Of a stretch of DNA of 64,000 bases, positions 1-8,272 are shown piece after piece. Made by a program: the position numbers and the translations under genes. The DNA is taken from assembly GCA_903927615.1 (NCBI GenBank), contig CAIYNU010000006.1, forward strand, positions 124,001-188,000, read 5' to 3'. The notes beneath the pieces are model-generated. The model saw nothing but the letters and a program-made list of their open reading frames with translations, made no database searches and was not told the DNA's origin. How positions within the stretch are numbered: position 1 is the first letter of the stretch; each line of letters begins with the position of its first letter. The stretch is from an uncultured Rhodospirillales bacterium (GTDB lineage: Bacteria > Pseudomonadota > Alphaproteobacteria > Azospirillales > Azospirillaceae).

Positions 1-2
1 TG

Positions 3-173
3 GGCGACCGGCCCTTTTACCTCACCGACCGCCCGACGTCGGTGGACGCCTGCGTGCATGCCTTTGTGGCCAATATCCTGAAGCCCCCCATCGACACCCC
101 TTTGAAGGCCCACGCCGAACGCCTGACCCCATTGGTGGCCTTCATCGCCCGGATGGACGGCCTTTTGGGCTAA
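3..173 (+). CDS. Glutathione S-transferase-like protein, C-terminal fragment
   Basis: The reading frame is open from the left edge and stops at 171-173, leaving 56 residues of a protein whose start lies outside the window. The fragment reads GDRPFYLTDRPTSVDACVHA and ends in RMDGLLG. The pattern of a flat FYL.D.PTSVDA motif followed by a short helical tail is typical of the C-terminal helical domain of GST-like proteins of the metaxin/Fax type. The stop lies 60 bases before the next gene. Family assignment is by resemblance only, and the catalytic thioredoxin-like half is not visible. Confidence 0.55.
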   Translation, partial: GDRPFYLTDRPTSVDACVHAFVANILKPPIDTPLKAHAERLTPLVAFIARMDGLLG

Positions 174-233
174 CGGCGGCAGAGGGGATCCCGGCACAAC
201 CAAGGCATGGCACAATCAAGGAACGGGCGTTGA

Positions 234-2171
234 ATGACCGAATCCCGATCCAGAACCGCTTTTCTGCGCCGGTTTCCCCACCTGTTGGACCTGCTGCCGC
301 CCGCCCCGGTTCCGGCCCCGGCGGTCGCAGCCGCTCCGGCCCCGGCGGTCGCAGCCGCTCCGGCCCCGGCGGTCGCAGCCGCTCCGGCCCCAGCGGTCGC
401 AGCCGCCCTGGTCGAGGCTTATCTCAAGGCGCCGGCCCGGATCGTGCTGGGCGAGCCTTACGGCGAGAACCTCTATTCCGAAATCGGGCGGGCCTTCAAA
501 CGCGCGTTGATCGCCGCCTGCCGGGACCTGGGCGCCACACCCGAGACCCTGACCCCCCAGCCGGCCTATCGGGGGGGAACCCTGGTGGTGTTCGGGCTCG
601 GGCTCGGCTTTCACCTGACGCCCTTGATCGAGGCGACCGGCGCCGGTCATGTGGTGATGGTGGAACCCGACCTCACTCTGCTGAGTGCGGCGCTGACCGC
701 CCTTGACTGGCCGGCCTTGTTCGAACGCCACGAGCGCCAGGGCTGCCGGTTCACGCTGGTCACCGCCGAGGCCGCCTCCGCCATCGCCGATGCCGTGCTG
801 AGCGGGATCGCGCTTCGGGGCGAAGTGTTTCTTGACGGCGCCTGGCTGTTCGTCCATCCGCCCTTTCCCATGGCGCTGTTCGCCGCGGTCCGGACCCTGA
901 TCCTGGAGCGTTACCAGCCGCTGCTGATCGTCCAGGGCAATTATCGCGACGAATGTCTGATGATCGCCCATACCTTCAAAAATCTTCGGACCAACGCCTG
1001 CCGCCTGGTCGATGCCGACCGTCAGCCGGTGCGCCCGGAACCGGCGCTGATCATTGGCTCCGGGCCGTCGCTGGATGGCGATGTCGCCGACATCAGGCGC
1101 CTGCGCGAGCGATGCCTGGTGTTTACCTGCGGTTCGGCCTTGCAGGCTTGCCTCGGCCACGGCATCCGGCCGGATTTCCATGTGGAACTGGAAAATCACG
1201 ACCTGATCCCCGAAATCATCGCCCATGCCGGCCGGATTTATGATCTGGCCGGGATTACTCTGGTGGCATCGCTGACCATCGACCCTCGGGTTCCGCCGAT
1301 GTTCGAACGGTCCTTGATGTATTTCCGCCATCGCAGCGTCCCCGCCTGCATCTTCGGCGCCAAAACCTACGAGATGGCCTTTGCGGCTCCCACCGTGACC
1401 AACGTCGCCGTGCGGGTGGCCATCTCCTTTGGTTTCACCACCGTTTACCTGTTCGGCACCGACTTTGGAACCCGCCGCACCGACCGGATTCATGCCGGGG
1501 AAACCGCCTACCGCGACCTTCCGCAGGTCGGGGCGTGTGAAAAGGATTTCCATTTTTCTTTGGATGTTCCCGGTAATTTTGGCGGGACGGTCAAAACCGA
1601 CCCCTTGTTCTTTACGCCCGCCCGGCGGAACATCGAAACCTTGATCCAGGCGGCCGGCATCACGGTCCGCAATTGCAGCGACGGCGTCCGCATCGCCGGC
1701 GCCAGACCGCTGAAAGCCAGGGGTCTGCGTCTGCCGCCGCTGGCCACCACCGGCTCGGCGATCCGGGACCAGATCGCCTCGCATTACCCTCTCCTCCAGC
1801 CCGGACAGGGCTTCACGCTGATCAATCCCGAGCAGGTGGTTCGGGAACGGACCCGGCTGTTCGAGGATCTGAACGCCCTGATCGACCGGGCCGAGCGGGA
1901 AGGCTCCGACATCATCGCGTTCTGGAACGACATCCTGCCGTTCTGCGACGGCGACGCCTATGCCGGGGTCACCCTGCTTTGTTCCCGGGAGTTGAGATCG
2001 GCGACCCGATTTGCCGCGTTTTTCATCACCCGGGTCGGGGATGCCGAACTGCGGCAGGCCCTGTTCCGCCGCTTTCTCGTGGCGTTGCGGCCGTTGCTGG
2101 CGGCCATTGACCAGCAGTCGGACCCGGTTTTCAGGTCTTTGATGCCGGCGAGCGGTAGGAATGCCCCATAA
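234..2171 (+). CDS. Maf-type (DUF115) motility-associated glycosyltransferase family protein
   Basis: A 645-residue protein of the MAF_flag10/DUF115 family, also described as 6-hydroxymethylpterin diphosphokinase MptE-like. Members act in the cytoplasm and many transfer nonulosonic acids to Ser/Thr of flagellin. The core begins near residue 110 with a GLGLGFHL nucleotide-binding-like loop. The family signature IIGSGPSLDGD lies near residue 275, followed by FTCGSALQAC, DFHVELENHD and YLFGTDFGT. Near residues 25-60 there is a low-complexity Ala/Pro linker made of four APAVAAAP-like units. A paralogue is encoded at 15379-17325 on the other strand. A hairpin with a T-run follows the gene. No flagellin gene is in the window, so the substrate is unknown. 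Confidence 0.85.
   Translation: MTESRSRTAFLRRFPHLLDLLPPAPVPAPAVAAAPAPAVAAAPAPAVAAAPAPAVAAALVEAYLKAPARIVLGEPYGENLYSEIGRAFKRALIAACRDLGATPETLTPQPAYRGGTLVVFGLGLGFHLTPLIEATGAGHVVMVEPDLTLLSAALTALDWPALFERHERQGCRFTLVTAEAASAIADAVLSGIALRGEVFLDGAWLFVHPPFPMALFAAVRTLILERYQPLLIVQGNYRDECLMIAHTFKNLRTNACRLVDADRQPVRPEPALIIGSGPSLDGDVADIRRLRERCLVFTCGSALQACLGHGIRPDFHVELENHDLIPEIIAHAGRIYDLAGITLVASLTIDPRVPPMFERSLMYFRHRSVPACIFGAKTYEMAFAAPTVTNVAVRVAISFGFTTVYLFGTDFGTRRTDRIHAGETAYRDLPQVGACEKDFHFSLDVPGNFGGTVKTDPLFFTPARRNIETLIQAAGITVRNCSDGVRIAGARPLKARGLRLPPLATTGSAIRDQIASHYPLLQPGQGFTLINPEQVVRERTRLFEDLNALIDRAEREGSDIIAFWNDILPFCDGDAYAGVTLLCSRELRSATRFAAFFITRVGDAELRQALFRRFLVALRPLLAAIDQQSDPVFRSLMPASGRNAP
315..410 (+). repeat. 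24-bp tandem repeat x4 inside the first Maf gene
   Basis: Four consecutive in-frame 24-base units (315-338, 339-362, 363-386, 387-410) encode APAVAAAP three times and then APAVAAAL. Units one to three are identical, and the fourth differs at a few bases. Copy-number change would lengthen the linker without a frameshift. Confidence 0.9.
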
Positions 2172-2213
2172 GGCCGTATGGGGGGAGCCTGGCCCCATGG
2201 GGGCCCGACGTCT

Positions 2214-2242
2214 TGGGCCGGACCTCCGCTCCGGCCCATTTT
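2214..2242 (+). terminator. Probable intrinsic terminator after the first Maf gene
   Basis: A perfect 9-bp stem (TGGGCCGGA at 2214-2222 with TCCGGCCCA at 2230-2238) with a 7-base loop is followed by TTTT. It lies 43 bases after the Maf stop codon and before the next plus-strand gene. The T-run is short. Confidence 0.5.
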
Positions 2243-2331
2243 GGGCATAGACCCGAGCCCTCGGTTTTTCGTACTTTGCCCCGCTTATGCCCTTCTTGGA
2301 CATGGGCAAGGTCGAGCTGAGGACTCCCGGA

Positions 2332-3345
2332 ATGCCGGCACGCGCGATATGGCGTACCATCATCACTCTTTTGCGATTCGGTTTGGCGATCGTCATCCTG
2401 TGGGCGCTGATCCGGTTCGACATCGTCGATATCGGCGCCGTCTCCCGCTTGTGGATGGAACCGGCGGAACTGGGTGGCGGCATGCTCTGTCTGCTGGCGG
2501 GAATTTTCGTGACGACGCAACGCTGGCGGCTGTTGCTGAGAGTTCAGGGGGTTGACGTTCGGTATGGGCCGCTGTGCCGCCTGGTCGGGTTTTCCTCCCT
2601 GGCCGGAATGGTTTTGCCGGGGGCGACCAGCGGCGAGGCCCTGAAGATGCTGTGGATGATGCGATCGGTCCCGGGGGCCCGGGTGCCGGCGGCGCTGTCC
2701 ATCGTCATGGATAAACTCATTGCGCTGTTTGCCGTCATCTTCACCGGCGGCGTGGCCGCCCTCCTGGACCTTGACGCCCTGACCAACAACCCGGCCCTGC
2801 GGGTGTTCGTGCTGTCCCTGTGGGGGGCGGTGGCCGGCATGGTGCTGGTGGTGTTGGGGCTGGTCCTGCTGCGGCATTGGCGGATTATCGACCGTTTCCC
2901 CCGGGAGGGGCACAGCCGGCTTTATCGGCTGTTCCGGCAGATGATCGACGTGATTCGCGCCTATCTGGACGTTCCGGGAACCCTGGTGCGGGCGTTCGGC
3001 CTGGCCCTGCTGTGCTGCGCGCTGATGGTGACGGCGGTGACGTTGCTGGCCGGGACCGTGGATGCCGCGGCCCTCACCCCGGCCCAGTATGCCATGGGGC
3101 TGGTGGCGGGCATGCTTGCCAACCTGCTGCCGCTGACCCCGGGCGGGATCGGCGTCGGCGAGAGTGGCTTCGGCTATATTTGCGACCTGCTCGATACCGG
3201 CTCCGGCGCGGCCTATGGCTCGGTATTTCTGGCCTTCCGGCTGGTCAGCATTCTGGCGTTGCTGCCGTTTTTGCTGGTCATGCCGGAGATGGAGTTGGTG
3301 GAGAGGAAGGAAGAAGGCCCGGTGAGCGGTCCGACGGGCCTTTGA
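2332..3345 (+). CDS. Lysylphosphatidylglycerol synthase transmembrane (UPF0104-type) family protein
   Basis: A 337-residue polytopic inner-membrane protein with about eight hydrophobic segments. The late motif NLLPLTPGGIGVGE is the hallmark of the LPG_synthase_TM/YbhN family. Members without the C-terminal aminoacyltransferase domain, like this one, are usually placed next to glycosyltransferases and are thought to help move lipid or lipid-linked intermediates; the substrate here is unknown. I chose ATG 2332 because AGGA stands eight bases upstream. The frame is also open to ATG 2287 and 2302. The gene ends in a GC-rich hairpin that overlaps its stop. A second member of the family lies at 26671-27618. 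Confidence 0.8.
   Translation: MPARAIWRTIITLLRFGLAIVILWALIRFDIVDIGAVSRLWMEPAELGGGMLCLLAGIFVTTQRWRLLLRVQGVDVRYGPLCRLVGFSSLAGMVLPGATSGEALKMLWMMRSVPGARVPAALSIVMDKLIALFAVIFTGGVAALLDLDALTNNPALRVFVLSLWGAVAGMVLVVLGLVLLRHWRIIDRFPREGHSRLYRLFRQMIDVIRAYLDVPGTLVRAFGLALLCCALMVTAVTLLAGTVDAAALTPAQYAMGLVAGMLANLLPLTPGGIGVGESGFGYICDLLDTGSGAAYGSVFLAFRLVSILALLPFLLVMPEMELVERKEEGPVSGPTGL
3314..3342 (+). terminator. Terminator-like hairpin overlapping a gene end
   Basis: AAGGCCCG (3314-3321) pairs with CGGGCCTT (3335-3342) just before the stop codon TGA at 3343. Only three T follow, so this may be weak or simply coding sequence. The next gene converges from the right. Confidence 0.3.
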
Positions 3346-3458
3346 CGACAAATGATTTCGTGGTCTCTGGGATTGTGCGGCGTCGATCGTCTCGGCCAAG
3401 GTTAGGGGCGCCTGCCAGAGGCTTCGCCCTGATTGACCACCACGGCAACCACCGCCAC

Positions 3459-4568
3459 TTATCGCACATCTTTTTCCAGCATGATTTTGTAAAGGCTATC
3501 TTTGTTCATATGTATTGCATCATTAAAATCCGTTGCCTGCAATCCAAACCGCGCTGGTTGATAGCTACCAATGACTCTTATCCCGTTATCTTTGGCCATT
3601 TTACGCACGAGATGCTCAATGATCTTAGTCGCCATGACGGTATCGGTTCCAATGCATTGTTTCAGAAACTGGTCAGGATGATATGGCATGAGTAAAAATA
3701 TTACAGAATTGCCATTTTGTTTTAACTTATTTAGCACATCTTGAAATTCTTTGACAACATCCATATTATAATACGGCGCTTTAACCTTGTAGCTACCGCA
3801 CGGAAAAATTGTTGAGGGATCATGATTCGGAGATGAGGCCTTTTTCTCTGTATCAATATCATACAGAAAGGATCCATCAGGACGAAATCCTTTACGCTCA
3901 GCAATATCAGCGCCATCGGCAATCGCACCATCGGCATTAAGTTCATGATAGACTAGGTAGTCATTGCTATGCGTGAGCAGGTTGCTAATATTTCTCATAA
4001 AATAGTCCCAATTGATAAGGTTTTTAATCGGTTCTATCGATCCAGGCTTCTGACCTCTGGCTGGTAATTCGAAAGAGTACCTGGCAAGACGATACTCTTC
4101 AACATAGCTGTCTACATAACGCAGATCGGCATCATAATTAAAGAACCATGGTGGAATATGTATAAATAATGTAGTGTTAGAGTGTTTCGCTAATGGCTCT
4201 AACAAAGTCACAGTATCTTCAAAACTGCCTCCAGATACACCTAAGTTAAGTAAGCTCGAACAGTTGCTAATCAACCCATGCATCCGGTCAAGTCCAATTT
4301 GGACTATTGGGCTTGCTCCCAAAATATAGCAAGGAACATTTGTATTGCGGGCTAATTCAAGCTTCACCTGCCTCTCAAAAGGCGTATAAATAAGCCCATA
4401 CTTACTGCTGATCAACGCTTTAGCGTACGAAGTAATGAATTGTTTTGCTTTATAATCGGTAGAATGATAAATGCCAGACACATCGACCCTGTAATTAACA
4501 CTTGCTATCCCAACCAGCGTTAGGATAGTCGAAAAGCCAAATGCGGCAAGAAACGTATGGCATCTCAT
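3459..4568 (-). CDS. SGNH/AlgX-like partner of the MBOAT acyltransferase (putative)
   Basis: A 369-residue protein with an N-terminal hydrophobic segment (about residues 5-25), so probably anchored with its bulk in the periplasm. An early GASPIVQIGLDRM segment resembles the first conserved block of SGNH-hydrolase-like proteins that accompany MBOAT acyltransferases, and a later FLLMPYHPDQF stretch fits the same type. The usual catalytic Ser is not certain: GAS stands where GSS or GDS is typical. The gene follows the MBOAT gene by five bases on the same strand, so the two are surely cotranscribed. Both are conspicuously AT-rich compared with their surroundings. A role in O-acylation of an exported glycan is inferred from the neighbour only. 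Confidence 0.55.
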   Translation of the reverse strand: MRCHTFLAAFGFSTILTLVGIASVNYRVDVSGIYHSTDYKAKQFITSYAKALISSKYGLIYTPFERQVKLELARNTNVPCYILGASPIVQIGLDRMHGLISNCSSLLNLGVSGGSFEDTVTLLEPLAKHSNTTLFIHIPPWFFNYDADLRYVDSYVEEYRLARYSFELPARGQKPGSIEPIKNLINWDYFMRNISNLLTHSNDYLVYHELNADGAIADGADIAERKGFRPDGSFLYDIDTEKKASSPNHDPSTIFPCGSYKVKAPYYNMDVVKEFQDVLNKLKQNGNSVIFLLMPYHPDQFLKQCIGTDTVMATKIIEHLVRKMAKDNGIRVIGSYQPARFGLQATDFNDAIHMNKDSLYKIMLEKDVR

Positions 4569-4573
4569 GAGGA

Positions 4574-6106
4574 TCAGAACCTAAAATAAAGGAAGGGCGA
4601 TTCTCCACCCATTCTGGCAAGGCATAAGGCGAGTAGGACTCCAAGAACAGTTCCCCAGAGCCAGTTGGGATACCATTGCAACCAAACAGGAGCTGCTTCT
4701 ACCTGGCCTAATGCGGGGGTATGGCGGGCCAAAAGTTCTTGGCTGTTGGGCAAAAGCAAGACGACCGCCATCCCAAATGCGATGTACATACTGCTCGCCT
4801 GAAGGTCAAATAAGGCATTATGGAAGGTCCCTCGTGCATTTATCACCGCATCACCAAGCATGTCGCGCAGCGGCGCCGCCAAGAACTCGGGCAGACATAT
4901 CCCATTTCCACCGGCCATGGCCGTCAGCAGGCGTAAGGCGTCTTCCGGGCTCGTGGCGCGGAAGAACACCCAAGCCACCGTCACCGCAAGAAAGGTCGTC
5001 AACCATCCAACCGCTCGGGCCAGTTGGCCTTGATGGGTTCCGACGATCGCCAGCCATCCGTGGTTAACGACCAGATAGAGCCCGTGAAGTCCACCCCACA
5101 GCACAAAATTCCATCCGGCGCCATGCCACAGCCCACCAAGCAGCATGGTTATCATCAAGTTAAGGTAGCGTCGTGCGCGACCTAACCGATTACCGCCAAG
5201 GGCAAAGTACAGATAGTCCCGGAGAAAGCGTGATAGTGTCATATGCCAGCAACGCCAAAAAAGGATTATGCTGCTGGCCTTGTAGGGCGAAGAAAAATTT
5301 AAAGGCAAGCGCACCCCCATCATGCGCCCTAATCCCACCGCCATGTCCGAATAGCCTGAGAAATCAAAATAGATCTGAAGTGTGTAGGCTAAGGCACCGT
5401 ACCAAGCTTCCGCCTGCGTCAGTGTTATTGCGGGACTTACATTAAAGATCGAATCAGCAATTGGCGCGATGCGGTCAGCAATCAATACTTTTTTACTCAA
5501 TCCTATTATAAATATGGAGAATCCAACAGATATATCGTAAGCATTAAAGTTAAAAGCACGAGGTTTTGTAAATTGACTCATCATCTCTTTATGATGAAAA
5601 ATTGGCCCCGCAATTAAATGTGGAAAATATGTCACGAATAACCCATAACGACAGATATCATATTCTTCACATTCTCGACGACTGGCGTCGACTAAGAAGG
5701 CAATTTGAGTAAAAGTAAAGAATGAAATTCCGAGCGGTAACTGACTCTGAGTTACCGACAAGGGAATGGTCGTGACGTCTGATATTGTTTGAACGAGGAA
5801 ATATAAATATTTATAATAACATAATATAAGTAAATTCGTTGTCACAGCACAAAATAATAGCGCACGCACTTTTAATAATTGTTGAGCCGCACTTAAAGCG
5901 GAGATTTTCTTTCCGAAAAAGAAATTTATAGTTATTGATCCTAACAAAAGTGGAATGTAGTAAATACTCCATCCGCCGTAAAACACTATCGACGCCAAAG
6001 CCAACCAAGCCGCCGCCCATTTTGGTTTATAGCGTGCCAGTAGATATAATGTTATCATCACAATCGGCAAATAAACGATCAGAAATTGATATGAGTTAAA
6101 TAACAT
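4574..6106 (-). CDS. MBOAT family O-acyltransferase (AlgI-like)
   Basis: A 510-residue polytopic membrane protein of the membrane-bound O-acyltransferase family, which passes acyl groups, commonly acetyl, across the inner membrane to exported polysaccharides. The family core is clear: PLGISFFTF, YFPHLIAGPI, IYFDFSGYSDMAVGLG, and LLGGLWHGAGWNFVLWGGLHG with the conserved active-site His near residue 325. The start MLFNSYQFL is typical of the family, so I chose ATG 6106. The frame extends 16 residues upstream to 6154. Codon use and base composition are far more AT-rich than in the flanking genes, pointing to acquisition together with the downstream gene. Substrate unknown. Confidence 0.9.
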   Translation of the reverse strand: MLFNSYQFLIVYLPIVMITLYLLARYKPKWAAAWLALASIVFYGGWSIYYIPLLLGSITINFFFGKKISALSAAQQLLKVRALLFCAVTTNLLILCYYKYLYFLVQTISDVTTIPLSVTQSQLPLGISFFTFTQIAFLVDASRRECEEYDICRYGLFVTYFPHLIAGPIFHHKEMMSQFTKPRAFNFNAYDISVGFSIFIIGLSKKVLIADRIAPIADSIFNVSPAITLTQAEAWYGALAYTLQIYFDFSGYSDMAVGLGRMMGVRLPLNFSSPYKASSIILFWRCWHMTLSRFLRDYLYFALGGNRLGRARRYLNLMITMLLGGLWHGAGWNFVLWGGLHGLYLVVNHGWLAIVGTHQGQLARAVGWLTTFLAVTVAWVFFRATSPEDALRLLTAMAGGNGICLPEFLAAPLRDMLGDAVINARGTFHNALFDLQASSMYIAFGMAVVLLLPNSQELLARHTPALGQVEAAPVWLQWYPNWLWGTVLGVLLALCLARMGGESPFLYFRF

Positions 6107-6414
6107 TGTGCAATACTCATGCAACGATACGCGATATTCCGATGATAGTGCCATCGCAGGTTTGCCCTGTCAAGGCGTTAGCGGCCGTCCGGAAGGAGAT
6201 GAGTCATTGAAATCATTAGCGATTCACTGCCGACAGCAACCCCCGTGAGGTTGGCTGTGTTGAGTCAGGATAATGGATCCCGGCGAGCCTTCAGAATGAC
6301 CCGTCACCGGTCACCGACCGCGACTGCGGCCGCGCGCGCCCGGTGTCTAAGGGCAGCCTTGATGTGGCAACATCAAGGCTCGATGGGATCAGAACCCGAC
6401 AGGGGATCCGATGG
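6107..6414. other. Intergenic region with a perfect hairpin
   Basis: No convincing gene. It holds the promoter side of the MBOAT operon and the end of the GNAT gene. AGCCTTGATG (6355-6364) and CATCAAGGCT (6371-6380) form a perfect 10-bp stem with a 6-base loop, 35 bases after the GNAT stop. There is no T-run on either strand, so it may be an RNA 3' stabiliser rather than an intrinsic terminator. Confidence 0.5.
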
Positions 6415-7233
6415 TCATGGCCGGATCATCGGGCGCCCGAAGATCATGCAGGGGTGTCCGGTCGCAGTCCGGCCCTTATCCCAAACCCATTGGCCGTCGG
6501 CCAGCAGCGCCCGCTGGCGGTCAAGATCCGAGACATCACACGGTATGGCGGCGGCGGCATCGAAGCGCACCTCCATTCTCAGGTCACGATGGGCCAGGCC
6601 GCGCACCAGGCCATCGCCGACCACCACCAGACGTTTGATATAGAGACCGCCGGCGACCAGATTGCCCCAGCTTGGATGATTGCGGGGCGATACCGTGGTG
6701 AGGAAATGCCGCCGGCCCCGTTCGGCCCCGATCTTCAGGCGCCGCTCCAGCAACCAACGATGCAGCCGGTGGCCGCGATAGGCCGGCAGCACCATTGTCG
6801 ACGCCAGATGGGCAACCGAAGGCCACTCGGCCGCGGGAAGCGGCAGATCGGCGCCCCGGTTCATGTCGCCCGGCCCCGGCAGGCCAAGGGCACCGTAGGC
6901 GATCAGGGCGTCCTTCTGGGGGTCAAAGACGCCGATCACCAGGCCCCGGGGTCCGAGATGCTCGGCGACCATGTCTCCGGTTTCGCCCTCGATCCGGTAG
7001 TAATCGGGATCGCTGAGGCTGGCGAGCACCTGCCGGCGCATGGCCCTGAGCCTCCCGGCGTCATCGGGCCCCAGCCGGCGGGCGATCAGGCCGGGGAACA
7101 GCGACGGCAGCGGTTCCTGCCGTCCATCACCCAGCGACGGCAGCGGTTCCTGCCGTCCATCACCCAGCGACGGCAGCGGTTCCTGCCGTCCATCACCCAG
7201 CGACGGCAGCGGTTCCTGCCGTTCATCACTCAT
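6415..7233 (-). CDS. GNAT family N-acetyltransferase with repeat-coded N-terminus
   Basis: A 272-residue protein. Residues from about 45 on look like a GNAT fold: LIARRLGPDDAGRLRAMR at the start, a central MVLPAYRGHRLHRWLLERRL that fits the acetyl-CoA-binding Q/RxxGxG/A helix loosely, and TVSPRNHPSWGNL after it. The first 44 residues are four copies of an 11-residue RQEPLPSLGDG unit, coded by 33-bp repeats. The start codon overlaps the last bases of the substrate-binding protein gene upstream (7226-7233), so translation is probably coupled in a three-gene operon with the MFS transporter. Substrate unknown. Confidence 0.7.
   Translation of the reverse strand: MSDERQEPLPSLGDGRQEPLPSLGDGRQEPLPSLGDGRQEPLPSLFPGLIARRLGPDDAGRLRAMRRQVLASLSDPDYYRIEGETGDMVAEHLGPRGLVIGVFDPQKDALIAYGALGLPGPGDMNRGADLPLPAAEWPSVAHLASTMVLPAYRGHRLHRWLLERRLKIGAERGRRHFLTTVSPRNHPSWGNLVAGGLYIKRLVVVGDGLVRGLAHRDLRMEVRFDAAAAIPCDVSDLDRQRALLADGQWVWDKGRTATGHPCMIFGRPMIRP
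7099..7230 (-). repeat. 33-bp tandem repeat x4, each unit a hairpin
   Basis: Four almost identical 33-base units (7099-7131, 7132-7164, 7165-7197, 7198-7230) lie at the start of the GNAT gene. Each contains GACGGCAG, a 6-base loop and CTGCCGTC, so the mRNA could form four successive 8-bp hairpins right after the start codon. Units differ by one or two bases. Confidence 0.9.
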
Positions 7234-8272
7234 GAATCACTTCGGCAAGGTTCAGCAAACCCATGGGCGGATAGAATTCGAGGGCGCGGGCGGTCGGCAT
7301 GTTGATCAGGATCGAGAAACGCTGCAAGGTTTCGACCGGAATCTCGTTCGGCGTCTTGCCATCCACCAGGATTTTGGCGGCTTTGAAGGCAGTGAAGCGG
7401 CCGATGGCAAAGGCGCTGCTGGTCAGGCCGAACAGGGCGCCGTTCTTGCGCACGATGGCTTCCGTCACCGAGAAGGTCGGCAACCGGGCGGCCAGCGCGG
7501 TCATGCCGACGGTCTGGCGGTTGATCCCGGCCACGAAGGTATCGGGGCCGATATAGAGCATCTCGGCGCCCTGCCGGGCCAGGTCATGGATCAGGGCGGG
7601 AAGGGTGGCCGCGTCGGGCTGTCCGGTGGAACCCAACGGCACCGGCGCTTCCAACAACGTCACGTCGTGTTTTGGCGCATCCCGTCGCAATTCTTCGACC
7701 ACCAGCACCGAGTTGTGTTCGGCGGGATTGTACAGCACGCCCAAACGGGTAATTTTCCGGTAAGCCAGTAAAGTGTTAAACTGCACCGCCATCGGCGCGA
7801 TGTGAATGGTCCCGGTCGCATTGCGCCCCGGATGATCCAGGGCGCGCACGATCCCGGCATCCACCGGCGAGGCAACGTAGGTAAACACCACCGGAATGTC
7901 GGTAATGTAGTCGGCGGTGTCCGGGTCCTTCCAAGGACCGGCGATGCCCAGTGTCTGGGGCGTTCCGTAGGTATAGATCAGGTCCGGCTGTTGTTGGTGG
8001 ATGTCGGCGCGGATTTCCGCCATCTGGCGAAGATCGCCCTGGGGATTGCGGATGGTGTAGCGCGCCTGGATGTTGCGCCGGCGCAGGTAATCCTTGAAGC
8101 CCGCTTCGTTGTCGCCCTCGCCGCGGCCCAGAACCATGTAGATGTGAAACAACCGTCCGGTGCCGGCGGCGGCCGGCAGGGTGTTGGGGCCGGCGGCACC
8201 GGCCGGCAGGGCCCCGGCGACCCCGGCGGCACCGGCCAGCCCCAGCAGATGGCGGCGGGAGAGCGTGATCAT
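7226..8272 (-). CDS. ABC-type substrate-binding protein (ABC_sub_bind family), Tat-exported
   Basis: A 348-residue periplasmic binding protein resembling the ABC_sub_bind (PF04392) family, which has a two-lobe periplasmic-binding fold. The N-terminus SRRHLLGLAG followed by a hydrophobic stretch and Ala-rich cleavage region is a twin-arginine signal. Typical features follow: IYTYGTPQTLG, IPVVFTYVASPVDAGIV, LGVLYNPAEHNS, MLYIGPDTFV and KNGALFGLTSS. The ATG at 8272 overlaps the TGA of the MFS gene by four bases (ATGA), which decides the start against an open frame running to 8359. No ABC permease or ATPase is nearby. Its partners are the sensor-MFS protein upstream and the GNAT protein downstream. 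Confidence 0.8.
   Translation of the reverse strand: MITLSRRHLLGLAGAAGVAGALPAGAAGPNTLPAAAGTGRLFHIYMVLGRGEGDNEAGFKDYLRRRNIQARYTIRNPQGDLRQMAEIRADIHQQQPDLIYTYGTPQTLGIAGPWKDPDTADYITDIPVVFTYVASPVDAGIVRALDHPGRNATGTIHIAPMAVQFNTLLAYRKITRLGVLYNPAEHNSVLVVEELRRDAPKHDVTLLEAPVPLGSTGQPDAATLPALIHDLARQGAEMLYIGPDTFVAGINRQTVGMTALAARLPTFSVTEAIVRKNGALFGLTSSAFAIGRFTAFKAAKILVDGKTPNEIPVETLQRFSILINMPTARALEFYPPMGLLNLAEVIHE

Noticed and set aside
216..2483. Long minus-strand open frame of 755 codons opposite the first Maf gene
   Set aside because: It is the complement of a clear Maf-type coding sequence in a GC-rich genome; the translation is Gly/Arg/Gln-rich without family motifs.
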